Notes under the pieces: model-generated
Databases searched by the model: none
The model's input: the letters and a program-made list of their open reading frames with translations, nothing else
Told to the model about the DNA's origin: nothing
DNA from: VRUE01 sp963714155
GTDB taxonomy: Bacteria > Actinomycetota > Thermoleophilia > Solirubrobacterales > 70-9
Assembly: GCA_963714155.1 (NCBI GenBank)
Contig: OY970236.1
Coordinates: forward strand, 1,054,001-1,118,000
Length of the DNA stretch: 64,000 nucleotides
Direction of reading: 5' to 3'
Part shown: positions 43,509 to 51,908 of the stretch, in pieces
Position numbering within the stretch: position 1 is the stretch's first letter
How the letters are laid out: each line of letters opens with the position of its first letter
Position numbers and translations under genes: made by a program

Positions 43509-44441
43509 ATGGAGAGTGAGCGGATGCTCGAGGTTGTGGGGGAGAGTGGTCTGTTGGCTGCCGGCACGCCGCTGGTGGCGATGCTCTCGGGCGGGCGCGA
43601 CTCGGTTTGCCTGCTTGATCTCGCGGTCCGCTTGCTAGGCCCCGCTGCGGTCACTGCGGTCCACGTCAACTACGGCCTCCGCGACGACTCCGACGCTGAC
43701 GAGGAGCACTGCGCGGGGCTCTGCGCGGGGCTCGGGGTCGAACTCGAGCTGGAGCGCCCGCTCCGTCCCGAGGGTCCCGGCAACCTGCAGTCCTGGGCGC
43801 GCGACACCCGCTACGCCGCAGCCGCCAAGTTGGCGTTCGGCCAGGAGGCGGTGATTGCCACCGGACACACCGCCGACGATCAGGTCGAGACGATTCTCTA
43901 CCGACTCGCCTCATCGCCCAGTCGCCGGGCGCTGCTCGGCATGCGCGTCCGCGACGGCAGCCTCGTTCGGCCGCTGCTGGGGTTCACCCGTGAGCAGACG
44001 ACCGCCTACTGCGAAGAGCGTGGCCTCGAGTGGCGTGATGATCCGAGCAATGCCGGGGACGGCTACGCGCGCAACCGGGTTCGCCACGGCCTTGCCGCTG
44101 CGCTCGCCGAGGTTCACCCGGCAGCCGCCCGCAACGTGCTGCGCACGGCTGAGCTGCTTCGCGACGAGGCCGAGGTGCTCGACGCGCTCGTCGACGCCGA
44201 GCTTGCCAACGGGTCCGAGCGCGGCACGATCGAGCTCGATCGACTCGCGGGGCTGCCGCCGGCCCTTCGCCGGCTCGTCGTCCAGCGCCTTGCCGATCGC
44301 GCTGCCGGCCGCCCGGTGCCGGGCGCGGCGAACCACGCAGAGCAGGTTGCGGGCCTGCGTCGGACCGGCACCGCGATGCTCGATCTCGGCGGCGGCGTGC
44401 GGGCGGTGGTCGAGCGCGGCACCCTCCACGCCGAGCGCTAA
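43509..44441 (+). CDS. tilS: tRNA(Ile)-lysidine synthase TilS
   Basis: The 310-residue enzyme adds lysine to C34 of tRNA(Ile2) using ATP. The PP-loop SGGRDS is near residue 28, followed by HVNYGLRDDSD, ATGHTADDQVETIL, LRRPLLG-like RPLLGFTREQT and DDPSNAGDGYARNRVRH, the TilS core. It is shorter than E. coli TilS and lacks most of the C-terminal domains, as in other actinobacteria. ATG 43509 is used. The tilS-hpt-ftsH order is conserved in many actinobacteria and bacilli. Confidence 0.94.
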   Translation: MESERMLEVVGESGLLAAGTPLVAMLSGGRDSVCLLDLAVRLLGPAAVTAVHVNYGLRDDSDADEEHCAGLCAGLGVELELERPLRPEGPGNLQSWARDTRYAAAAKLAFGQEAVIATGHTADDQVETILYRLASSPSRRALLGMRVRDGSLVRPLLGFTREQTTAYCEERGLEWRDDPSNAGDGYARNRVRHGLAAALAEVHPAAARNVLRTAELLRDEAEVLDALVDAELANGSERGTIELDRLAGLPPALRRLVVQRLADRAAGRPVPGAANHAEQVAGLRRTGTAMLDLGGGVRAVVERGTLHAER

Positions 44442-44469
44442 AAGCCCCGACCCTGAAAGACTGCGACGC

Positions 44470-44994
44470 GTGAGCGACTCGATCGGCGAGACCCTCGTCT
44501 CCAGCGAGGACCTGCAGCGGCGCGTCGGCGAGCTCGGTCGTCAGATCAGCGAGGAGTACACCGGCCGCGATCTCGTCATGGTGGGGGTGCTCAAGGGCGC
44601 GGTGCTCTTCCTCGCCGACTTGATGCGCAACATCGACGTGCCCTGTGAGATCGATTTCATGGCCGTCTCCAGCTACGGCTCGCAGACCGATTCCTCGGGC
44701 GTGGTGCGCATCCTCAAGGACCTCGACGCACCGATCGAAGGGCGCGACGTCTTGATCGTCGAGGACATCATCGACTCCGGCCTCACCCTGCAGTACCTGA
44801 TGCGCAACCTGCGGGCGCGCAACCCCGCATCGCTCGAGGTCTGCGCCCTGCTGACCAAGCCCGAGCGGCTGCGCGTCGACCTCTCGCCCAAGTACGTTGG
44901 CTTCGAGATCCCCAATCGCTTCGCGATCGGCTACGGGCTTGACCACGCGCAGCGTTACCGCAACCTCTCACACGTCGCTGCGTTGGACGATTAG
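44470..44994 (+). CDS. hpt: Hypoxanthine phosphoribosyltransferase
   Basis: The 174-residue purine salvage enzyme converts hypoxanthine or guanine and PRPP to the nucleotide. The PRPP loop is VLIVEDIIDSGLTLQYL, preceded by VGVLKGAVLFLADLMR and followed by the C-terminal YVGFEIPNRFAIGYGLD block, all conserved. GTG 44470 is the start. It lies 28 bp after tilS and 35 bp before ftsH. Confidence 0.95.
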   Translation: MSDSIGETLVSSEDLQRRVGELGRQISEEYTGRDLVMVGVLKGAVLFLADLMRNIDVPCEIDFMAVSSYGSQTDSSGVVRILKDLDAPIEGRDVLIVEDIIDSGLTLQYLMRNLRARNPASLEVCALLTKPERLRVDLSPKYVGFEIPNRFAIGYGLDHAQRYRNLSHVAALDD

Positions 44995-45029
44995 ATGCCT
45001 AATCTGCCCTGGTACGCTGATTTTTCCCT

Positions 45030-46997
45030 GTGAGGCGTTTTTTCAAGAGCGCAGCTTTCCCGATCCTGCTTGTGGTGATCCTTGCCTTCGTTGCGCAGAA
45101 GGTGATCAGTAGCCCAGATAGCAGCAAGGCTCCGTCGTACAACGAGTTGGTCAGCTCGAAGGCGCAGGGCGGGCTGATCGCCGACGGCAAGGTCGAGAAG
45201 ATCTCGATCAACACCAAGGACAACACGCTCGACGTGACCTTGAAGGGCGAAAAAGGTGAAGACGGCGAAAGCTTTTCCACCGGCTACCCGCCCAATACCG
45301 AGCAGTCACTGCTCAACCTGATCGATCAGAACCAGGTCGAGACCACGGTGCACGGCACCGGCGGCTCCAGCCTGCTCTCGCTGCTCACCTACATCCTTCC
45401 CTTCATCCTCTTCTTCGGCTTCTGGATCTTCCTGATGAACCAGATGCAGGGTGGCGGCTCGCGGGTGATGAACTTCGGCAAATCGAAGGCGAAGCGGATG
45501 GCGGTGGACGCGCCCAAGATCACCTTCCGCGACGTCGCCGGGGTCGACGAGGCGGTGCAGGAGCTGCAGGAGATCAAGGAATTCCTTGAGAACCCGAAGA
45601 AGTTCCAGGCGCTCGGTGCCCGTATTCCCAAGGGCGTGCTGCTCTACGGCCCCCCCGGCACCGGCAAGACGCTGCTTGCCCGCGCCGTCGCCGGCGAGGC
45701 GGGCGTTCCCTTCTTCTCGATCTCCGGCTCTGACTTCGTCGAGATGTTTGTCGGCGTCGGCGCCAGCCGCGTCCGCGACCTCTTCGAGCAGGCCAAGCAG
45801 AACTCGCCCTGCATCATCTTCATGGACGAGATCGACGCCGTCGGCCGCCACCGTGGCGCCGGCATGGGCGGCGGGCACGACGAGCGCGAGCAGACGCTGA
45901 ACCAGCTGCTGGTCGAGATGGACGGCTTCGAGATGAAGGACAACATCATCTTGATCGCCGCCACCAACCGCCCCGACATCCTCGACCCGGCCCTGCTGCG
46001 GCCCGGCCGCTTCGACCGCCAGGTCGTCGTCGACCGTCCCGACCGCAAGGGCCGCAAGCACATCCTCGAGGTGCACACCCGCGGCAAGCCGCTGGCCAAG
46101 GTGATCGACCTCGACGCCCTGGCCGGCCAGACACCCGGCTTCACCGGCGCCGATCTCGCCAACCTGATCAACGAGGCGGCCCTGCTCACTGCGCGCACGG
46201 GTAAGCGCGAGATCACAATGCAGGAGCTCGAGGAGGGGATCATGCGGGTGATCGCCGGCCCGGAGAAGAAGACCCGGGTGATGAGCGAGAAGGAGCGCCT
46301 GATCACCGCCTACCACGAGCTCGGCCACGCAATCGTCGGCCACCTGCTGCCCAACTGCGACCCGGTTCACAAGATCTCGATCATCAGCCGCGGCCAGGCG
46401 CTCGGCTACACGATCAGCCTGCCCAGTGAGGACAAGTTCCTCACCTCGCGCGCCGAGCTGACCGACACGATGGCGATGACCCTGGGCGGCCGTGCCGCCG
46501 AGGAGATCGTCTTTGGTGAGATCACCACCGGCGCCTCCAACGATCTAGAAAAGGTGACCGAGACGGCGAAGCAGATGGTCATGCGCTTTGGCATGTCCGA
46601 GCGGCTCGGGCCCCGGGTCTTCGGCCACGATCGCGGCCAGCCCTTCCTCGGCCGCGAGTTCTCCTCCGAGCCCGACTACTCGGACGAGATCGCCCGCGAG
46701 ATCGACGACGAGATCCGCCGCATCGTCGAGAGCGCCCACCAGACCGCCAAGGACCTGCTGACCGAGCACCGCGATGATCTCGACACCGTCTCCAAGATCC
46801 TGCTCGAGCGCGAGACGATCGACGCCGAGCAGTTCGTCGATCTGCTTGCCGGTAAGTCCGAAGACGAAGTCTTCGCCGACGACGAGGAGCCGGCGCAGCC
46901 GGTCGAGCCGGCGCCGGAGCCGGAACGGGCGCAGCGCGAAGGGCCCGTTGCCCAGCCCAGGCCGCGGCCTGGGTTCGCTGGCGGCGACGCCAGCTAA
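45030..46997 (+). CDS. ftsH: ATP-dependent zinc metalloprotease FtsH
   Basis: The 655-residue membrane AAA protease degrades short-lived and misfolded membrane proteins. It has an N-terminal transmembrane helix (7-25), an extracytoplasmic part, a second helix (about 115-135), then Walker A GPPGTGKT, Walker B FMDEIDAVG, the SRH GRFDRQ and the zinc site HELGH (normally HEAGH, still HExxH). The C-terminal tail is Pro/Glu-rich. GTG 45030 is used. It precedes the folate operon by 27 bp. Confidence 0.97.
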   Translation: MRRFFKSAAFPILLVVILAFVAQKVISSPDSSKAPSYNELVSSKAQGGLIADGKVEKISINTKDNTLDVTLKGEKGEDGESFSTGYPPNTEQSLLNLIDQNQVETTVHGTGGSSLLSLLTYILPFILFFGFWIFLMNQMQGGGSRVMNFGKSKAKRMAVDAPKITFRDVAGVDEAVQELQEIKEFLENPKKFQALGARIPKGVLLYGPPGTGKTLLARAVAGEAGVPFFSISGSDFVEMFVGVGASRVRDLFEQAKQNSPCIIFMDEIDAVGRHRGAGMGGGHDEREQTLNQLLVEMDGFEMKDNIILIAATNRPDILDPALLRPGRFDRQVVVDRPDRKGRKHILEVHTRGKPLAKVIDLDALAGQTPGFTGADLANLINEAALLTARTGKREITMQELEEGIMRVIAGPEKKTRVMSEKERLITAYHELGHAIVGHLLPNCDPVHKISIISRGQALGYTISLPSEDKFLTSRAELTDTMAMTLGGRAAEEIVFGEITTGASNDLEKVTETAKQMVMRFGMSERLGPRVFGHDRGQPFLGREFSSEPDYSDEIAREIDDEIRRIVESAHQTAKDLLTEHRDDLDTVSKILLERETIDAEQFVDLLAGKSEDEVFADDEEPAQPVEPAPEPERAQREGPVAQPRPRPGFAGGDAS

Positions 46998-47024
46998 CGC
47001 TCAGTAGCTCGCGATACTTCGTCC

Positions 47025-47810
47025 ATGAACCCGAAGCTCATGGGCGTCGTCAACGTCACCCCGGACTCGTTCTCGGATGGAGGGCAGTACCTCGATCCGG
47101 CTGCGGCGATCCGGCACGGCGAGGAGCTCGTGCGGGACGGGGCTGAGATCTTGGATGTCGGTGGGGAATCCACGCGGCCGGGAGCGGTCGAAGTTGATGA
47201 GCCGGAGGAGCTGCGGAGGGTTGAGCCTGTGGTTCGGGCGCTGGCCAGTGGAGCGACCGTTTCGATTGACACTTCGAAGCTCGCGGTTGCCGAGGCGGCC
47301 TTGGATGCAGGGGCCTCGATCGTCAATGACGTGACTGCTTTTCAGCGGGATCCTGGGATGGCGGGGTTTTGTGCGGAGCGGGGAGTGGGGGTGGTGTTGA
47401 TGCACATGCCCGGGAACCCGCGGACGATGCAGGACGACCCGCATTACGACGACGTGGTCGATGACGTCAAGGCATTTCTGGCCGCGCGGATGGAGTTCGC
47501 GATCGGTGAGGGGGTTGCCGAGGAGAGGATTTGGCTTGATCCGGGGATCGGGTTCGGCAAGACGCTGGAGCACAACCTGGAGCTGTTGCGGCGGCTGGGG
47601 GAGCTGCGGAAGCTGGGCCGGCCGCTGGTGATCGGGACCTCGCGCAAGAGCTTTATCGGCAAGGTCGATGGCTCGGATGTGGAGGACCGGATCGGCGGCT
47701 CGATCGCCTCGTCGGTGCTGGCCGCGGCCGAGGGAGCAGACGTGTTGCGGGTGCATGATGTCGCCGAGACGGCGCAGGCGCTTGCAGTTGCAAATGCTGT
47801 GCTTGGGTAG
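47025..47810 (+). CDS. folP: Dihydropteroate synthase
   Basis: The 261-residue TIM-barrel enzyme joins p-aminobenzoate with 6-hydroxymethyl-dihydropterin pyrophosphate. MGVVNVTPDSFSDGG near the start, DVGGESTRPGA, the NDVTAF loop, LMHMPGNP, DPGIGFGKT and GTSRKSFIG are all as expected. It forms a compact folP-folB-folK cluster and is close behind ftsH. Confidence 0.96.
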   Translation: MNPKLMGVVNVTPDSFSDGGQYLDPAAAIRHGEELVRDGAEILDVGGESTRPGAVEVDEPEELRRVEPVVRALASGATVSIDTSKLAVAEAALDAGASIVNDVTAFQRDPGMAGFCAERGVGVVLMHMPGNPRTMQDDPHYDDVVDDVKAFLAARMEFAIGEGVAEERIWLDPGIGFGKTLEHNLELLRRLGELRKLGRPLVIGTSRKSFIGKVDGSDVEDRIGGSIASSVLAAAEGADVLRVHDVAETAQALAVANAVLG

Positions 47811-47819
47811 GTTGCAGCT

Positions 47820-48242
47820 ATGGAGGCACACGGCAACGGGTTCGATTCCAGGGTCGAGGTGGAGCTTCGCGGCCTCTCGATCTACACCCACCACGGGGTC
47901 AGCGACTCCGAGCAGGAGGTGGGTCAGCGGCTCGAGTTCGACATCTCCTTCGACGTGCCCGACTGCGACGCGGTGTTGACCGACCGGATCGAGGACACGG
48001 TCGACTACGCCGAGGTCTGCGACATCGTCGCTCTCGCCGCCACCGAGCGCAGCTACAGGACGCTCGAGCGGCTCTCCCAGGTCGTCGGCGGCCGCCTGAT
48101 GGAGCGTTACGGCTGCGAGTCGGTGCGGGTGCGCGCCGCCAAGCCCGAGCCGCCACTGCCGCTGGCGATCCAGGAGGTCGCGGTCGAGGTGGTCCACGAG
48201 CGCTCTGAAGAGGTCGACGAAGACGAAGCGGAAACGACCTGA
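47820..48242 (+). CDS. folB: Dihydroneopterin aldolase
   Basis: The protein of about 140 residues converts dihydroneopterin to the hydroxymethyl form. Markers are VELRGLSIYTHHGVSDSEQEVGQ, with the catalytic lysine region in VRVRAAKPEPPL, and VDYAEVCDIVA. A 9-bp gap separates it from folP; folK begins 9 bp after its stop. The acidic C-terminal tail (EEVDEDEAETT) is an extension beyond the usual 120 residues. Confidence 0.94.
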   Translation: MEAHGNGFDSRVEVELRGLSIYTHHGVSDSEQEVGQRLEFDISFDVPDCDAVLTDRIEDTVDYAEVCDIVALAATERSYRTLERLSQVVGGRLMERYGCESVRVRAAKPEPPLPLAIQEVAVEVVHERSEEVDEDEAETT

Positions 48243-48250
48243 GCGCCGTC

Positions 48251-48748
48251 TTGATCAGAACCGGTTACCTCGGGCTCGGCTCCAACGTCGGCGACCGCGA
48301 GGCACACCTGCGGGCGGCGGTCGAGATGCTGCGTGAACGCGGCGTCGAGGTCGAGGCAGTCTCCTCTGCTTACGAGACCGAGCCGGTCGGCGAGGTGCTC
48401 GACCAGGCCGACTTCCTCAACGCGGCAATCCGGATTCGCACTGAGCTGGAGCCCGAGGCGCTGCTCGACCTCTGCAAGGAGATCGAGGTCGCACGCGGCC
48501 GTGCCCTTGACGCCCCCCGTCACAGCCCCCGCCCGCTCGACGTCGACCTGCTCCTGCTCGGCGAGGTCGAGCTCTCAACCGACCGCCTCACCCTGCCCCA
48601 CCCAGAGGTCACCAGCCGCCGCTTCGTCCTCGCTCCCCTGCTCGAGCTCGACCCCGGACTGGCGCTCCCCAGCGGCGAGCGCCTGGGGGCCGCTCTCGAT
48701 GCGCTGGGTCCCGGCCAGCGGGCGGAACGAGTGGGTTCGCTCGCCTAG
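48251..48748 (+). CDS. folK: 2-amino-4-hydroxy-6-hydroxymethyldihydropteridine pyrophosphokinase
   Basis: The 165-residue enzyme transfers pyrophosphate to hydroxymethyl-dihydropterin. YLGLGSNVGDREAHL, SSAYETEPVG, the NAAIRI strand, DAPRHSPRPLDVDLLLLG (with the ATP-binding Arg/Asp pattern) and LPHPEVTSRRFVLAPL are canonical. TTG 48251 is the start. It completes the folP-folB-folK cluster. A convergent GST-like gene ends 14 bp later. Confidence 0.93.
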   Translation: MIRTGYLGLGSNVGDREAHLRAAVEMLRERGVEVEAVSSAYETEPVGEVLDQADFLNAAIRIRTELEPEALLDLCKEIEVARGRALDAPRHSPRPLDVDLLLLGEVELSTDRLTLPHPEVTSRRFVLAPLLELDPGLALPSGERLGAALDALGPGQRAERVGSLA

Positions 48749-48762
48749 AGGCGCTGGCGAAC

Positions 48763-49521
48763 CTAGGCAGCTGCGGCGGTGCCGTCGCGCAACTGCTGAA
48801 GCCAGGCGGGAGGCAGGATCGGTGCGGCTTTGCCCGGGTAGTCAGGGCAGACACGCTGGGCCAGCTCGCCGGCGGGGCGGCTTTCGATCGAGGGACGCAG
48901 GTCGTCGAGCGTCATCGCCAGGGCGACGCTGGGTGCAATCTGGAAGTCGGCGACGTTGAGCTGCTCGCCGTTCAGGACCCCGGCCTCTACCCAGGCATCG
49001 ATCTTGTCGAGGAAGCCCGGCAGCGCGGCCAGGTCGCGGCGCACGTTCTCGTCGGTTGCCTCGTTGAAGCGGGCGGAGAGGGCGACGATCGGGGCGGCCG
49101 TGCGCACCGCCAGGCCGATCGGGATGCCCAGTTTCGCTCCCTCGGAGTAGCTGCGCAGGGAAGAGTTGTCGTGCTTGATCGACCACCAGGAGATCTGGCG
49201 GATCGGGTGCTGAAGCTCCTCGTCGCCGAAGCGCTCCGCCTCTTCGACAGCGGCGCGCAGCTCGGGGTCGTCCGGAAAGAGCGCTGGCTGCGGCTGCAGC
49301 CGCTCCAGCTCGCGGGCGATCGGGCGTGAGCCCTGCACCTTGCGTCCGTCGATCTTCAGCGCCGGCACCGTTTTGCCGGGGAAGCCGAGGGTTCGCACGA
49401 TTCCCTTCGACATCACGGGGAAGAGGTCGGTGCGCTTGTAGGGGATGCCCTTGTGCTCGAGCATCAGCCGCGCCGCCATGCCCGGATGCGAGCCCGGGAT
49501 CGTGTAAAGCCGTGCCTCCAC
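48763..49521 (-). CDS. Glutathione S-transferase-like protein
   Basis: The 252-residue protein has a thioredoxin-fold N-terminal GST domain: LYTIPGSHPGMAARLMLEHKGIPYKRTDL, with cis-Pro region TVPALKIDG, and a helical C-terminal domain containing DKIDAWVEAGVLNGEQLNVADFQIAPSVALA. A Cys or Ser is expected near IPGSHP, where Ser11 is present. Actinobacteria mostly lack glutathione, so another thiol (or none) may be used. It is divergent from coaX. Confidence 0.8.
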   Translation of the reverse strand: MEARLYTIPGSHPGMAARLMLEHKGIPYKRTDLFPVMSKGIVRTLGFPGKTVPALKIDGRKVQGSRPIARELERLQPQPALFPDDPELRAAVEEAERFGDEELQHPIRQISWWSIKHDNSSLRSYSEGAKLGIPIGLAVRTAAPIVALSARFNEATDENVRRDLAALPGFLDKIDAWVEAGVLNGEQLNVADFQIAPSVALAMTLDDLRPSIESRPAGELAQRVCPDYPGKAAPILPPAWLQQLRDGTAAAA

Positions 49522-49556
49522 GGCGCCGATCCTACGGCGTCGGCGATAATCGCGCC

Positions 49557-50336
49557 GTGCTGCTCGCGGTCGACGTCGGTAACACCCAAACCCACCTGGG
49601 CGCCTTCGAGGGCGAGCGCCTCGCCGAGCACTGGCGCTTCCAGACTCGCTCGGGTGCGACCGGGGACGAGCTGGCGGAGCGGATCGATGGCTTCTTCTCG
49701 CTCTGCGAGATGTCGTTCGACGAAGTGGATGCCCTCTGCGTCTCCTCCGTGGTGCCGCCGCTCGGGAGTCAATTCGAGGAGATGGCGCAGCGGTATCTCA
49801 ATGCGGAGTGTCTGACGATCGGTCCCGGCGTCAAGACCGGAATGCCGATCCGGATCGAGAACCCACTTGAGGTGGGCGCCGACCGCCTCGTCAACGCGAT
49901 TGCTGCCTATGAGCGGTTCGGCGAGGCTTGCGTCTCCGTCGATTTCGGCACCGGCATCAACATCGATGCGGTTTCCGCCGATGGCGAGTACCTCGGCGGT
50001 GCGATCGGCCCCGGGCTGGCTCCCTCGCTCAGCGCCCTGATCGAACGGGCGGCTCGGATCACCAGGATTGATCTCGAAGAGCCGCGGGAAGCCATCGGCC
50101 GCTCGACCCGGGCGGCGATCCATTCAGGCTTCATCTTTGGCTTCGCCGGGCTGATCGACGGCATCGTGCGCCGGATCGAAGAGGAGTTGCCGAATCCGCG
50201 GGTGCTCGCCACCGGTGGTTACGCCTCCACCGTCGTCCCCTTCACGGAAACAATCGATGAGGTCGACGACCTGCTTACTCTCAAGGGGCTGAGATTGATC
50301 CATGACCGCAACACCTCCACAGCCCCCGCTGACTGA
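49557..50336 (+). CDS. coaX: Type III pantothenate kinase
   Basis: The protein of about 259 residues phosphorylates pantothenate, the first step of CoA synthesis. Marker segments are LAVDVGNTQTHLGAF (phosphate-binding Asp), ENPLEVGADRLVNAIAAYE, the ribose/phosphate site VDFGTGINIDAVSA and GLIDGIVRRIEEE. In most type III enzymes the second motif reads DFGTATTFD; here it is GINIDAV. GTG 49557 is used. It overlaps dus by 35 bp and is divergent from the GST-like gene (35 bp apart). Confidence 0.92.
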   Translation: MLLAVDVGNTQTHLGAFEGERLAEHWRFQTRSGATGDELAERIDGFFSLCEMSFDEVDALCVSSVVPPLGSQFEEMAQRYLNAECLTIGPGVKTGMPIRIENPLEVGADRLVNAIAAYERFGEACVSVDFGTGINIDAVSADGEYLGGAIGPGLAPSLSALIERAARITRIDLEEPREAIGRSTRAAIHSGFIFGFAGLIDGIVRRIEEELPNPRVLATGGYASTVVPFTETIDEVDDLLTLKGLRLIHDRNTSTAPAD

Positions 50337-51303
50337 TCCCCTCCGGATCGGCGACGTCGAGATCTCGAATCGGGTCCTGCTCGCTCCTCTGGCGGGGATC
50401 GGCAACTGGTTCGTGCGCCTGCAGGCCAAGCGACACGGGGCCGGCCTGGCGGTTTCCGAGATGGTCTCCAGCTTCGGCCTGCACCACCGCAACGAGCGCA
50501 CCCTGCGCGAGCTGATGCGGATCCACCCCGACGAGCACCCCGTTTCGGTGCAGCTCTTCGGCCACGACGCCGAGGTGATGCGCTCCGCCGCCGCGGTTGC
50601 CGCCGAGGCCGGTGCCGACCTGATCGACATCAACATGGGCTGTCCGGTGCGCAAGGTGCGCAAGACCGGCGCCGGCGCCGAGCTGCTGCGCGATCACGAT
50701 CTGGCCCTGGCCCTGGCGCGGGGCGCGGTCGAGGGCAGCGGCCTGCCGGTGACGGTGAAGCTGCGCTCCGGCGTCGAGGTCGGCGACCGCTCCGGTTTCG
50801 AGCTGGCGATCCGCCTCGCCGAGGAGGCCGGTGTGGCGGCGATCGGCTTTCACCCGCGGGCGGCGACGGTGGGCCACAAAGGCAGCCCCGACTACGCCCT
50901 CACCCGCGAGCTGGTCGCGCGGATCGAGGTGCCGGTGATCGTCTCCGGCGGCCTCAAGAGCGCCGCTGCGGCTCGCATTGCATACGAGGAGTCGGGCGCC
51001 GACGCGGTGATGATCGCCCGCGGCTCGCTCGGCAACCCGTGGGTCTTCGAGGAACTGACCGGGCGGCGCACGGAGCCGCCGCAGCGCGACGAGGTCGCCG
51101 CTGAGTTGCTCTGGGTGATCGATCGTGCCGAGGAGCACCTCGGCACAGAGCGCGCCGGTCGCTATCTGCGCAAGTTCTACCCCTGGTACATGGAGCCACT
51201 TGGCGCCCCAGCTGAGCTTGCGGACGAGCTTCAGCGCCACGCCGACCTGCCCCGCGCGCGCAGTTTGATCGCCGATCTGGCCGCTCCAGCTCCCTCGCTA
51301 TAA
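50302..51303 (+). CDS. tRNA dihydrouridine synthase (DusB-like)
   Basis: The 333-residue flavoprotein reduces uridines in tRNA. Visible are LLAPLAGIGNWFVRLQAKRHGAGLAVSEMV, SVQLFGHDAEVM, the catalytic-Cys INMGCPVRKV, VTVKLRSG and GADAVMIARGSLGNPWVF. The Cys in GCP is intact. It overlaps the coaX end and probably shares its transcript. A putative intrinsic terminator (51336-51361) follows. Confidence 0.92.
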   Translation: MTATPPQPPLTDPLRIGDVEISNRVLLAPLAGIGNWFVRLQAKRHGAGLAVSEMVSSFGLHHRNERTLRELMRIHPDEHPVSVQLFGHDAEVMRSAAAVAAEAGADLIDINMGCPVRKVRKTGAGAELLRDHDLALALARGAVEGSGLPVTVKLRSGVEVGDRSGFELAIRLAEEAGVAAIGFHPRAATVGHKGSPDYALTRELVARIEVPVIVSGGLKSAAAARIAYEESGADAVMIARGSLGNPWVFEELTGRRTEPPQRDEVAAELLWVIDRAEEHLGTERAGRYLRKFYPWYMEPLGAPAELADELQRHADLPRARSLIADLAAPAPSL

Positions 51304-51335
51304 TCCCGCGACTTCCGGCCCTGGTGCGGCGAGGC

Positions 51336-51361
51336 AAACGCCGCCGCGCTTGGGCGTTTTT
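51336..51361 (+). terminator. Putative Rho-independent terminator after dus
   Basis: AAACGCC and GGCGTTT pair in a 7-bp stem around the loop (51343-51352), with the T-run TTTTT overlapping the right arm. An overlapping GCGGCG/CGCCGC stem could compete. It lies about 55 bp upstream of greA. Confidence 0.6.
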
Positions 51362-51417
51362 GGGTCTAGGAGCCGTTTGCGGCTGTTCTCAATCCACTAA
51401 AGCGAGGTTGGACCAAA

Positions 51418-51897
51418 GTGAGTCGCCAGTCCGTCATCACCCCCGAGGGTCTCGAGAAACTCAAAGAGGAGATCGATCACCTCACGACCGCGAAGCGACG
51501 CGAGGTCGCCGAGCGGATCAAGGAGGCACGTGAGTTTGGCGACATCTCCGAGAACGCCGAGTACGACGACGCCAAGAACGAGCAGGCCCTGCTCGAGCAG
51601 CGGATCGCCCAGCTCGAAGAGCGTCTGCGCCGCGCCACCGTGATCGATGAGAAGGACATCAGCACCGACGAAGTGCAGTTCGGCTCGATCGTCCACGTCA
51701 AGGACCAGAAGACCGATGTCTCGCAGAAATTCCAGATCGTCGGTTCGACCGAGGCCGACCCGCTGGAGCACAAGCTCTCCAACGAGTCGCCGATCGGCAA
51801 AGCCCTGCTCGGCCACAAACGCAACGACATCGTCACGGTCGAGGTCCCGCGTGGACCGAAGAAGAAACTGAAGATCACCAAGATCGAGACCGCATAG
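51418..51897 (+). CDS. greA: Transcription elongation factor GreA
   Basis: The 159-residue protein rescues backtracked RNA polymerase. Its N-terminal coiled coil contains EEIDHLTTAKRREVAERIKEAREFGDISENAEYDDAKNEQ, including the acidic tip (DISENAEYDDA) that enters the secondary channel. The C-terminal FKBP-like domain ends KKLKITKIET. GTG 51418 is used. lysS follows 11 bp later, a conserved pairing. Confidence 0.96.
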   Translation: MSRQSVITPEGLEKLKEEIDHLTTAKRREVAERIKEAREFGDISENAEYDDAKNEQALLEQRIAQLEERLRRATVIDEKDISTDEVQFGSIVHVKDQKTDVSQKFQIVGSTEADPLEHKLSNESPIGKALLGHKRNDIVTVEVPRGPKKKLKITKIETA

Positions 51898-51908
51898 GGT
51901 CTCGCTCA

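Noticed and set aside
47835..47860. tRNA T-arm-like sequence GGGTTCGATTCC
   Set aside because: It lies inside the folB reading frame and no cloverleaf can be drawn around it.
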